A stretch of 64,000 nucleotides of DNA. Source: Bacteroidota bacterium (lineage in GTDB: Bacteria > Bacteroidota > Bacteroidia > Chitinophagales > Chitinophagaceae). The notes under the pieces are model-generated. The model was not told the DNA's origin. It did no database searches and saw only the letters and a list, made by a program, of their open reading frames with translations. Shown one piece after another: positions 8,667 through 16,252 of this stretch. Position numbers and translations under genes: made by a program. Position 1 is the stretch's first letter. Every line of letters begins with the position of its first letter. The stretch covers positions 335,006 to 399,005 of the forward strand of contig VGFK01000001.1 in NCBI GenBank assembly GCA_016868895.1, written 5' to 3'.

Positions 8667-10100
8667 TTACATGGCAGCCAGCTGGACCTTTTGCTGGAGT
8701 TCCATCACGCTTTCGCGGAACATGCTGTCGGTATCCATGAGATCTTTCACCGTCTGGCAGGAATGAATGACCGTAGTATGATCCCTTCCTCCAAAATGTT
8801 CGCCAATGGTTTTAAGGGAATTCTTGGTAAAGATCTTAGCCAGATACATGGTGATCTGACGGGCCTGTACAATCTCACGCTTCCGCGTTTTTTGCAACAA
8901 CCGATCATACGGTAGATCGAAAAACTCACAAACCATCTTCTGGATCGTATCAATGGTGATCTCTTTGGAAGAGGTCTTGATGAAGTTGCGCAGTACTTTC
9001 TTGGCCAACTCCAGGTCAATCTCGCGTTTGTTGAGCGAGGATTGTGCCAATAGAGAGATCAGGGCTCCCTCGAGTTCACGAACATTGTTCTGTATATTAT
9101 AAGCAATGTACTTGATCACGTCTTTGGGAAGGTCCAAACCATTGGCCTTCATCTTTTTCTCGAGGATCTCGATACGGGTTTCGTAATCGGGAACCTGCAA
9201 ATCGGCGCTGAGTCCCCAACGGAACCTGCTCAGCAACCGCTCCTGTAACCCTTCAAGGTCTTTCGGAGGTTTATCGGAGCTGAGGATGAGCTGCTTGCCC
9301 GACTGATGCAAATGATTGAAAATCGCAAAGAAAGCATCCTGGGTCTTCTCGGCCCGATTGAAGAACTGCACATCGTCCAAAATCAATACATCGATCAATT
9401 GATAGAAATGGATAAAATCGTTGATGGCGTTGTTGCGGCTGTGATCCTGAAATTGATTGATGAACTTCTCAGAACTGACATACAAAACCACCTTATTGGG
9501 GTGAAGCCGCTTGACCTCATTTCCAATGGCCTGTACCAAATGGGATTTACCCAGGCCTACTCCGCCATAGACGACCAATGGATTGAACGAAGTACCACCC
9601 GGCTTTTCTGCTACGGTCTTTCCGGCACGCCGTGCAACCCGGTTGCAATCGCCTTCCACAAACGCATCAAACGTATAGATGGGATTCAATTGGGAATCAA
9701 TCTGCATTTTTTTCAAACCGGGGATGACAAAGGGATTCTTCACGTGACTGTTCATCACCAATGGAAAATCCATTTCATTATTGGAATAACTGCGGAACGT
9801 ATTGCCGCTGACATCCATAGTCAAAGGCTTGGACTTTGCGTTGCCACTGTCCACCATGATCCGGTATTCCAATCGCGCCTCTTTGCCCAACTCCCGCTTC
9901 AGGGTTTTGGCCAACAGATTGATGTAATGCTCTTCTATGTATTCGTAAAAAAATTGGCTGGGAACCTGAATGGTGAGCACATTGTCTTTCAACGCTACCG
10001 GCTTGATGGGCTCAAACCAGGTTTTGTAATGCTGCCATTCAACAATATCCTTTATGATCGTTAAACAACTGTTCCAAATTTTATCAAAAGGCTTCTCCAT
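8667..10100 (-). CDS. dnaA: Chromosomal replication initiator protein DnaA
   Basis: A 477-residue DnaA, the AAA+ protein that binds DnaA boxes and opens the replication origin. Domain I is residues 1-90 (W-x-x-C-L-x-I-I-K pattern), followed by a short linker. The AAA+ domain III has Walker A GGVGLGKSH near 178-186 and Walker B LILDDVQFF near 236-244. Domain IV ends with the DnaA signature GGRDHTTVIHSC near residues 434-445, which reads the box sequence. Length and motifs are normal. The upstream gap (10101-10209) contains two DnaA-box-like nonamers, consistent with autoregulation. No tight origin-type cluster of boxes is visible here, so whether oriC is adjacent remains open. Confidence 0.98.
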   Translation of the reverse strand: MEKPFDKIWNSCLTIIKDIVEWQHYKTWFEPIKPVALKDNVLTIQVPSQFFYEYIEEHYINLLAKTLKRELGKEARLEYRIMVDSGNAKSKPLTMDVSGNTFRSYSNNEMDFPLVMNSHVKNPFVIPGLKKMQIDSQLNPIYTFDAFVEGDCNRVARRAGKTVAEKPGGTSFNPLVVYGGVGLGKSHLVQAIGNEVKRLHPNKVVLYVSSEKFINQFQDHSRNNAINDFIHFYQLIDVLILDDVQFFNRAEKTQDAFFAIFNHLHQSGKQLILSSDKPPKDLEGLQERLLSRFRWGLSADLQVPDYETRIEILEKKMKANGLDLPKDVIKYIAYNIQNNVRELEGALISLLAQSSLNKREIDLELAKKVLRNFIKTSSKEITIDTIQKMVCEFFDLPYDRLLQKTRKREIVQARQITMYLAKIFTKNSLKTIGEHFGGRDHTTVIHSCQTVKDLMDTDSMFRESVMELQQKVQLAAM

Positions 10101-10133
10101 CAGTTCAAGGTCGATTAAGGCTTTTCAGGCTTT

Positions 10134-10164
10134 TTTTCCACAACTCCTCACCACGTTTTCAACA
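10134..10164 (+). promoter_or_regulatory. Pair of DnaA-box-like nonamers upstream of dnaA
   Basis: TTTTCCACA (10134-10142) and TTTTCAACA (10156-10164) differ from the DnaA box TTATCCACA at one and two positions. They share an orientation and start 22 bp apart, close to two helical turns. They lie 33-64 bp upstream of the dnaA start, suggesting autoregulation. The match is moderate. Confidence 0.45.
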
Positions 10165-10209
10165 GGTCAGGTGGCGAATATAAACGCACTTTATAAATAA
10201 AAAAATTTT

Positions 10210-11133
10210 TTATTCTACTATATTTTTTACTATTAAACTGCTTTGATTTTTGTCTAATTTTTTGGCCCCATTTGCGGTAAATTCAAGATCCAACCGCCCT
10301 ACCAGAAGCCCGCCCCATCCAACTTGGTTCACAATCACTTTTTTACCCGATTTATTGGTATATTCCCGAGGGCGATCAAAAAACCGATGCGTATGGCCTC
10401 CGAGAATGATATCAATGTCGTGCGACTCCTTCGCCAGCACTTCATCGCTCACTTTTCCATCGCTGTACCGATCGCCTAAATGTGATATGCAAACCACCAG
10501 ATCGCACCGATGCTTGCGCCGCAACACATCCGCTGTTTCATTGACACGCACAACCGGATCGAGATAGACGGTTTTCCCAAACAATGCATCGGGCACCAAT
10601 GCATCCATTTCAATCCCTACTCCGGTTACTCCAATGCGCAGGTTTCCTTTTTTATAAATCTTGTACGGCTTATAGAAGTTGAACATGGGCGTATCCTCAA
10701 ATCCATAGTTGCACATCAAAATTTCAAACTTGCCAAACCGGTAGAGTTTATCGGCAAAATTTTCAATTCCGGCATCAAAATCGTGGTTGCCCATCACACC
10801 TGCATCGTACCCCATCATGCGCATGGCTTTCATCTCCGGTTCCCCTTTGAACACATTGAAATAGGGAGTACCCTGAAAGATATCGCCTGCATCGAACAAC
10901 AATACATGCTCCTCTTGGGATCGGATCCGCTGGATGAGCGCAGCACGTGCGGCTACACCTCCTAATCCGGCATTGCGGGTACCGTCCATAGGAAAGGGAT
11001 CGAGTCGACTGTGTACATCATTGGTATGCAGGATCGTGAGTCGCGTTGTGGTGGGTGCCGACATCCCCGGGAGCCCCGTGAGCACTCCCCCAGCCGTCAA
11101 CCCTGTCGCATGTATAAAAGATCTTCTGTTCAT
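10210..11133 (-). CDS. Metallophosphatase (5'-nucleotidase N-terminal domain) with Tat-like signal
   Basis: A 307-residue calcineurin-like phosphoesterase equal to the catalytic domain of UshA-type 5'-nucleotidases, which hydrolyse nucleotides or related phosphoesters in the periplasm. The N-terminus has a twin-arginine pattern (NRRSF at 2-6) and a hydrophobic stretch, so Tat export is likely. The metal-binding motifs are D39-x-H41 (TNDVH), GD at 83-84, GNHD at 115-118 and GGHTH in the C-terminal third. The substrate-specificity domain of UshA is missing; it is encoded by the upstream gene, whose stop codon overlaps this ATG by 4 nt. Catalytic residues are complete. Substrate is inferred from the family. 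Confidence 0.88.
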   Translation of the reverse strand: MNRRSFIHATGLTAGGVLTGLPGMSAPTTTRLTILHTNDVHSRLDPFPMDGTRNAGLGGVAARAALIQRIRSQEEHVLLFDAGDIFQGTPYFNVFKGEPEMKAMRMMGYDAGVMGNHDFDAGIENFADKLYRFGKFEILMCNYGFEDTPMFNFYKPYKIYKKGNLRIGVTGVGIEMDALVPDALFGKTVYLDPVVRVNETADVLRRKHRCDLVVCISHLGDRYSDGKVSDEVLAKESHDIDIILGGHTHRFFDRPREYTNKSGKKVIVNQVGWGGLLVGRLDLEFTANGAKKLDKNQSSLIVKNIVE

Positions 11134-11909
11134 TGAACAATTCGTTTTTCCGTTTCCACGCTCACTCCTTTTCCGGATTGCTGATGCATCATGCAGTATT
11201 CCATGATGGCGTCCCGCATCAAATACCCATCCCTTCGCTGTGGCAATTGTTGAAACCCTTTGAATCCGCCTCCCCCGTCCACTACATAATCGGAATTGGC
11301 CATCCGGTAAATTGTGGAATCGTTCAGCGGGTGACGGCCCACGCGAACATCGACCGCCTTTTTATCTCCGATCCGGTAGGTGATTCCTGCTACTCCTCCA
11401 CCCCCGCCTTCGGCAGCGAGGCGGTCGACAAACTCTCGGAGGACCGATCCGGGTACCTCTACAATCACCAGTTGATTGTCGAACGGCATTACTTCATATA
11501 TATGCGTGCGCGTGACGGGACCCGCTCCTATTCGATTCACCCGTACGCCTCCATGGTTCATAAACGCCATGTCCACCTCAGCATCCAATTTTTTGCGTGC
11601 CGCCCAGAGATAGGCATCGGCTAAAAAATTTCCCAGATCACTGTTGGGCATGTCCTTGATAAGTTCACGCTCATTGTTGCACAGCACTTCATTCATGCTT
11701 TTCCCCAGGCTATCCGAATAGGGTGCGATCATGCGCACATAACTCGAATCAACGCCTGCCTTTTTGGTAACGGAATAATCTTTAAAACTCAATCCCGATA
11801 ATTGCCGGGTATTGTGGCATGCACCGATTCCGATGAGGAAGAAAATGACCCCCAATACATAGATTGAATGCTGAAAACGGCTCCATCTCAACCGCAGTAT
11901 AAATTTCAT
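11130..11909 (-). CDS. 5'-nucleotidase C-terminal domain lipoprotein
   Basis: A 259-residue protein matching the C-terminal, substrate-binding domain of 5'-nucleotidases. Typical motifs are NHGGVRVNRIGAGPVT and VMPFDNQLVIVEVPG in the middle and a Gly-rich DGGGGFKGF stretch near the end. A basic N-terminus and membrane segment lead to the lipobox IGAC around residue 31, so it should be a lipoprotein. It carries no metallophosphatase motifs. It is translated first and overlaps the catalytic-domain gene by 4 nt (ATGA type), so the two subunits are probably made together and form one enzyme. The domain order is reversed relative to fused UshA. Confidence 0.87.
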   Translation of the reverse strand: MKFILRLRWSRFQHSIYVLGVIFFLIGIGACHNTRQLSGLSFKDYSVTKKAGVDSSYVRMIAPYSDSLGKSMNEVLCNNERELIKDMPNSDLGNFLADAYLWAARKKLDAEVDMAFMNHGGVRVNRIGAGPVTRTHIYEVMPFDNQLVIVEVPGSVLREFVDRLAAEGGGGGVAGITYRIGDKKAVDVRVGRHPLNDSTIYRMANSDYVVDGGGGFKGFQQLPQRRDGYLMRDAIMEYCMMHQQSGKGVSVETEKRIVQ

Positions 11910-11927
11910 GGACGTTCAATTTAATGA

Positions 11928-11935
11928 TAACTTTG
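11928..11935 (+). promoter_or_regulatory. -7 promoter element of the DUF3127 gene
   Basis: TAACTTTG matches TAnnTTTG exactly and ends 20 nt before the ATG at 11956. It lies in the divergent gap upstream of the nucleotidase pair and supports the internal ATG over the upstream in-frame one at 11908. Confidence 0.65.
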
Positions 11936-11955
11936 CACAAAATTGTATAAGTACC

Positions 11956-12333
11956 ATGGCTTTTGATTTAACTGGAAAGATTGTCTCCAAATCCGAAACA
12001 GTGCAGCGCAGCGCAACATTCAAGACGCGAGAATTTGTGATTGAAACCAATGAAGATATCAATGGCAGAACGATCACCAATTTTGTGAAATTTCAGACGG
12101 TACAGGACCGCACTGCAGTGCTGGATCGTTTCAATATTGGCGATACCGTGAAAGTGCATTTCAATATCAAAGGGTCCCGCTGGGAGAAAAACGGTCAGGT
12201 GAATTACATCACCAACCTTGATGCCTGGAGGATAGAGCAACTGAGCATGGCGTCGGGACCGATTGATAAGTCGCCCAGCTTCACTCCAGACAGCGAGGGA
12301 CAACAAAGCATTGCAGACGACCTGCCATTCTAA
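11956..12333 (+). CDS. DUF3127 family OB-fold protein with SSB-like C-terminal tail
   Basis: A 125-residue protein of the Bacteroidota-specific DUF3127 family (starts MAFDLTGKIV, then KTREFVIET and a beta-rich core), related in fold to single-stranded DNA-binding proteins. The last residues are DDLPF, very close to the acidic SSB tip that binds partner proteins. A linker rich in Ser, Pro, Asp and Gln separates fold and tail, as in SSB. I infer a role in binding single-stranded nucleic acid and recruiting repair or replication factors. The start is chosen at 11956 because the -7 element lies between the two in-frame ATGs. The next gene begins 10 nt after its stop. Confidence 0.8.
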   Translation: MAFDLTGKIVSKSETVQRSATFKTREFVIETNEDINGRTITNFVKFQTVQDRTAVLDRFNIGDTVKVHFNIKGSRWEKNGQVNYITNLDAWRIEQLSMASGPIDKSPSFTPDSEGQQSIADDLPF

Positions 12334-12342
12334 ATCACATTC

Positions 12343-13935
12343 ATGCAAAGGGAGCTGCCCTTGCACCTATCGCCCGCTGAAGCGGGGCAGTCGACCACCA
12401 TCTTGGCCCGCATTGCAGAAGAATTGGGCCTACCCCCTCATCGCATCACCGGCTACCTGATCCTCAAACAGTCCATCGATGCCCGAAGCAAACAGGTGCG
12501 GATCAACCTTCGCGTCAAGGTCTTTGTCGACGAACCTGCTGAACCGGAAACACTGCCCTCGTTCTCTTTTCCCGCTGTGCACCGGTCCCCTCACCGCTGC
12601 CTGATCATGGGTGCAGGACCTGCAGGACTTTTTGCCGCACTTAAACTGATCCAACAGGGAATCAAACCCATCATCCTGGAAAGAGGAAAAGATGTCAGAG
12701 AACGCAGACGCGATCTGGCTGCGCTGAACCGACTGGGTGAATTGAACGAGAACAGCAACTACTGTTTCGGAGAAGGAGGCGCGGGCACCTACAGCGACGG
12801 TAAACTATATACCCGAAGCACCAAGCGTGGCAACGTGGAAGAAATCCTTCAACTATTGGTTCACTTTGGTGCAGACCCGTCTATTTTATATACTGCACAT
12901 CCTCATATTGGAACCAATAAACTTCCGCAGATCATTGTTTCGATGCGCGACTGCATCCGGTCCTGCGGAGGTGAAGTGCATTTCAACGAACAGGTATGCG
13001 ACCTGCAGATTCAAGGTGATTGCGTACGCCGACTGATCTGCACTTCTGGCCATGCGTTTGAAGGCGATGCCGTGATCCTGGCTACCGGTCATTCTGCAAA
13101 GGACATATTTTACCTGCTGCACCAAAAGAAGATCCTGATCGAAGCCAAGCCTTTTGCACTGGGAGTGCGCATCGAACATCCACAATCCCTGATCGATTCC
13201 ATTCAGTATCATTGTCCCCCACACGCACCCCGCGACCCTCACCTGCCTCCTGCTTCCTATTCCCTGGTGGAACAGGTAAACGATCGCGGTGTGTTTTCCT
13301 TTTGCATGTGCCCGGGGGGAATCATAGCCACTGCCTCCACGCTGCAAGGCGCACTGGTCGTCAACGGATGGAGCCCCTCCAAGCGCAACAATGCATTTGC
13401 CAATTCGGGCATGGTGGTGCAGATTGAATTGAACGATGCAATGGCCCGATACGGAAACGCAGACGACCCGCTCATGCTGCAAAGGTTCCAGGAAGAGGTC
13501 GAACAAACAGCTTTCCAGGCGGGTGGAGGAAATTATGTGGCGCCTGCACAACGCATGACCGATCTGATTTTGGGAAAGACATCCTCTACCCTTCCAGAAA
13601 CTTCCTACCTGAGAGGCATCCATTCGGTGAATATGAAAGAGGTACTTCCGGATTTTGTCTTTCGCTCGTTGCAAAAAGCAATGCTATCCTTCGGAAAAAA
13701 AATGAAGGGATACCTCACCGAAGAAGCCGTCGTGGTTGCACCAGAAAGCCGCACCTCTTCTCCCGTGCGCATCCCCCGCGACCCCGAAACCCTCCGTCAT
13801 CCTCAGATCAGCAACCTTTATCCCTGCGGCGAAGGAGCCGGTTATGCCGGAGGGATCGTGAGTGCGGCGATGGATGGACAAAAAATTGCCGACCGCCTAT
13901 CAAGTTCCTTAAAGGCCAATGCCTTTTCCTCCTAA
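12343..13935 (+). CDS. FAD-dependent dehydrogenase (COG2509-type)
   Basis: A 530-residue flavoprotein. An N-terminal ferredoxin-like region (1-80) precedes the dinucleotide-binding motif GAGPAG at 90-95 and ILERG at 111-115. Further family landmarks are FGEGGAGTYSDGKLYTR in the middle and the C-terminal FAD-binding stretch PCGEGAGYAGGIVSAAMDG. This family is widespread but functionally poorly defined; it is annotated as an uncharacterised FAD-dependent dehydrogenase. It follows the DUF3127 gene by 10 nt and may share its promoter. The ABC-transporter ATPase gene starts 22 nt downstream. The flavin-binding assignment is firm; the substrate is unknown. Confidence 0.85.
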   Translation: MQRELPLHLSPAEAGQSTTILARIAEELGLPPHRITGYLILKQSIDARSKQVRINLRVKVFVDEPAEPETLPSFSFPAVHRSPHRCLIMGAGPAGLFAALKLIQQGIKPIILERGKDVRERRRDLAALNRLGELNENSNYCFGEGGAGTYSDGKLYTRSTKRGNVEEILQLLVHFGADPSILYTAHPHIGTNKLPQIIVSMRDCIRSCGGEVHFNEQVCDLQIQGDCVRRLICTSGHAFEGDAVILATGHSAKDIFYLLHQKKILIEAKPFALGVRIEHPQSLIDSIQYHCPPHAPRDPHLPPASYSLVEQVNDRGVFSFCMCPGGIIATASTLQGALVVNGWSPSKRNNAFANSGMVVQIELNDAMARYGNADDPLMLQRFQEEVEQTAFQAGGGNYVAPAQRMTDLILGKTSSTLPETSYLRGIHSVNMKEVLPDFVFRSLQKAMLSFGKKMKGYLTEEAVVVAPESRTSSPVRIPRDPETLRHPQISNLYPCGEGAGYAGGIVSAAMDGQKIADRLSSSLKANAFSS

Positions 13936-13957
13936 TTTGCGGCTACATAATTTTTCA

Positions 13958-14896
13958 ATGGAGCAGTTACTTGAAATAGAACACCTGAAGAAATATTTCT
14001 CGGGACAAAAAGCAGTGGACGATATCAGTTTTTCCATTGCAAAAGGTTCGGTCTTTGGACTACTCGGACCCAACGGCGCAGGTAAGACCACCCTGCTGCG
14101 CATGATCACCGGCATTTTTTATCCCGATGAGGGAAGCATCCGATTGAATGGTCAGCCCTTTGACCCCCTGCGCGATAATGCCCAGATCGGATACATGCCG
14201 GAAGAAAGAGGACTCTACAAAAAAATGAAAATCGGCGAACAGGTCCTCTACCTCTCTCAACTCAAAGGACTTTCCAGGAAAGAAGCCCTCCAAAGCACCA
14301 AAGAATGGTTTGTCAAATTCCAAATGGAAAGCTGGTGGAATAAAAAAGTAGAAGACCTCAGCAAAGGCATGAGTCAAAAACTCCAGTTCGTGACCACGGT
14401 CATGCACCGCCCCCGCCTGATCATCCTGGATGAGCCATTCAGCGGACTGGATCCGGTCAATGCCAACCTCATCAAAGATGAAATCTTCCGACTCGCAAAA
14501 GATGGAGCAACCATCATCTTCAGCACCCACCGCATGGAACAAGTAGAAGAAATTTGCGATCACATCATTCTGGTCAATAAAGGAAAAAAGATCCTGGATG
14601 GAAGCGTGGGACAAGTAAAGCAGGATTTCAAACAACACATCTTTCAAATCGGATTCCAACAGCCCGTACTGGCTGAACATACTGCCATTCATCTTTTTGA
14701 TCTGCTGCATGCATCCGATCATCAGCTGCAGGTGCGCATCAACGATGGCTATACCAGCAACGATGTTCTGCAGTTCTTCATCAGCAAAGGCCTCACCATC
14801 ACCTCTTTTCAGGAAGTACTGCCCTCGCTGAACGACATCTTCATCCAGCTGGTGCAGGGCACACCGGAATCCAGACAATTTCACAACACGATTTAA
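13958..14896 (+). CDS. ABC transporter ATP-binding protein (NatA/YhaQ-like)
   Basis: A 312-residue ATPase subunit. The ABC domain is at about 1-220, with Walker A GPNGAGKTT near residue 37, signature LSKGMSQK near 135 (a variant of LSGGQ common in this subgroup) and Walker B LIILDEPFSGLD near 152. The C-terminal 90 residues look like the DUF4162 extension found in NatA-type exporters. The start at 13958 (MEQLLEIEHL) is chosen because the protein then begins like its relatives; an upstream in-frame ATG at 13919 overlaps the preceding gene. The permease gene follows 9 nt later. Probable role: energising export of a small molecule or ion. Confidence 0.9.
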   Translation: MEQLLEIEHLKKYFSGQKAVDDISFSIAKGSVFGLLGPNGAGKTTLLRMITGIFYPDEGSIRLNGQPFDPLRDNAQIGYMPEERGLYKKMKIGEQVLYLSQLKGLSRKEALQSTKEWFVKFQMESWWNKKVEDLSKGMSQKLQFVTTVMHRPRLIILDEPFSGLDPVNANLIKDEIFRLAKDGATIIFSTHRMEQVEEICDHIILVNKGKKILDGSVGQVKQDFKQHIFQIGFQQPVLAEHTAIHLFDLLHASDHQLQVRINDGYTSNDVLQFFISKGLTITSFQEVLPSLNDIFIQLVQGTPESRQFHNTI

Positions 14897-14905
14897 GCAA
14901 TCACC

Positions 14906-16231
14906 ATGAACAAGATAGTGCTCATCATACAACGGGAATACATCACGCGCGTACGCAACAAGCGCTTTTTGCTGATGACCATTCTGATGCCCCTGATCTT
15001 TGTGGGCTTCATTGCAGGATCCGCCTACTTCGCAGCATCCTCCCAGGAAGAAACCCGCATCGGCGTGGTCAATGCACCGGACTTTTTAAGGGACAACTTT
15101 AAAAACGATACGGGCAATGTGGTGTTTGCTTTTTTCACCGGATCCGATACCTCCATGTTCAAGGGTGAAAAATTCGATGCTTTGCTGTATCCGGAAGTGC
15201 TGGGGGATTCACTGGTGGCAGAGCTCCACTCCAGTCAGCAAATCGGCTTTGAAACCAGTCGCTACATCGAACGTCAATTGAATAAATCGCTTGAAAACGT
15301 CCTGCTTCAAAACAAAGGCATCCGCAAAGCGGAACTCGACTCCATTGCAAGCGCTTCAGAAAATTTTGTGGTCTTGAAAAGCATGGTGACCGATGAGAAG
15401 GGTGAATCCAAAGAATCAAACGCCGGACTGGCCTATGGAATTGGATTTGGAAGCGGACTACTGATCTATATGACGATGTTCATCTTTGGATCCATGGTGA
15501 TGCGCGGCGTGGTGGAAGAAAAAACCAACCGCATTGCTGAAGTCATTGTGTCGTCCTGCAAGCCCTTTGAACTGATGATGGGAAAGATTGTGGGAATAGC
15601 GGGCGTGGGACTTACCCAGCTGCTGCTGTGGATTGCACTCATCGTTGCCCTCTCCAGTTCCCTTTCCGCATTCATTCCCGCTGATGCGGTAGACCAGTAT
15701 CAAAACATGCAGCAAAACCCTACATTGTCTGTCGCGCAAGGCAACAATGCCACCGCCATGAAAATCCTGGAAGCAAAAGATGAATTGATCGCAGGAGCCA
15801 ACTGGATGGCCATCATTGCCTGCTTTCTTTTTTATTTTCTTGGAGGATATCTTTTTTATGCTTCACTCTTTGCGGCCATTGGTAGTGTTATCAATGAAGA
15901 CCCTCAAGAAGCACAGCAACTCATGCTGCCCATCACTATGCCCATCATTTTTGCATTCATCATACTGGGAGGAGTGTTGGATAATCCCGGAAGCAGCCTT
16001 GCAGTGTGGACCAGCATTATCCCGTTCACATCGCCCATCATCATGATGGGAAGGATTCCGTTCGGTATTCCCAATACCGTTCCGTACTGGCAGCTGGGAG
16101 TATCGATGCTCAGCCTCATCGGCGGCTTCATCTTCACTACCTGGTTTGCAGCCAAAGTCTACAGAACCGGTATCTTGATGTACGGTAAAAAAGCCACCTG
16201 GAAAGAAATGATCCGCTGGGTTTTTGCATAG
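14906..16231 (+). CDS. ABC-2 type transporter permease (NatB/YhaP-like)
   Basis: A 441-residue membrane subunit that pairs with the ATPase encoded 9 nt upstream. One helix near residues 23-45 is followed by a large external domain (about 46-175) and a C-terminal block of five to six helices, the arrangement of NatB/YhaP permeases. The motif VVEEKTNRIAEVIVSS after the second helix is typical of this family. The cargo is not evident; relatives have been linked to sodium or drug export. No regulator gene is adjacent. Confidence 0.88.
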   Translation: MNKIVLIIQREYITRVRNKRFLLMTILMPLIFVGFIAGSAYFAASSQEETRIGVVNAPDFLRDNFKNDTGNVVFAFFTGSDTSMFKGEKFDALLYPEVLGDSLVAELHSSQQIGFETSRYIERQLNKSLENVLLQNKGIRKAELDSIASASENFVVLKSMVTDEKGESKESNAGLAYGIGFGSGLLIYMTMFIFGSMVMRGVVEEKTNRIAEVIVSSCKPFELMMGKIVGIAGVGLTQLLLWIALIVALSSSLSAFIPADAVDQYQNMQQNPTLSVAQGNNATAMKILEAKDELIAGANWMAIIACFLFYFLGGYLFYASLFAAIGSVINEDPQEAQQLMLPITMPIIFAFIILGGVLDNPGSSLAVWTSIIPFTSPIIMMGRIPFGIPNTVPYWQLGVSMLSLIGGFIFTTWFAAKVYRTGILMYGKKATWKEMIRWVFA

Positions 16232-16240
16232 ATTTTGGCG

Positions 16241-16248
16241 TAATCTTG
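16241..16248 (+). promoter_or_regulatory. Near-consensus -7 element before the ABC exporter gene
   Basis: TAATCTTG differs from TAnnTTTG at one position and ends 4 nt before the ATG at 16253, so a transcript from it would have almost no 5' leader. It overlies the gap after the permease stop codon; read-through from the upstream operon is also possible. Confidence 0.4.
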
Positions 16249-16252
16249 CCAA

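Noticed and set aside
8392-8766. A 124-codon frame across the two tRNA genes
   Set aside because: It includes both tRNA sequences and part of dnaA antisense; a well-known spurious protein type.
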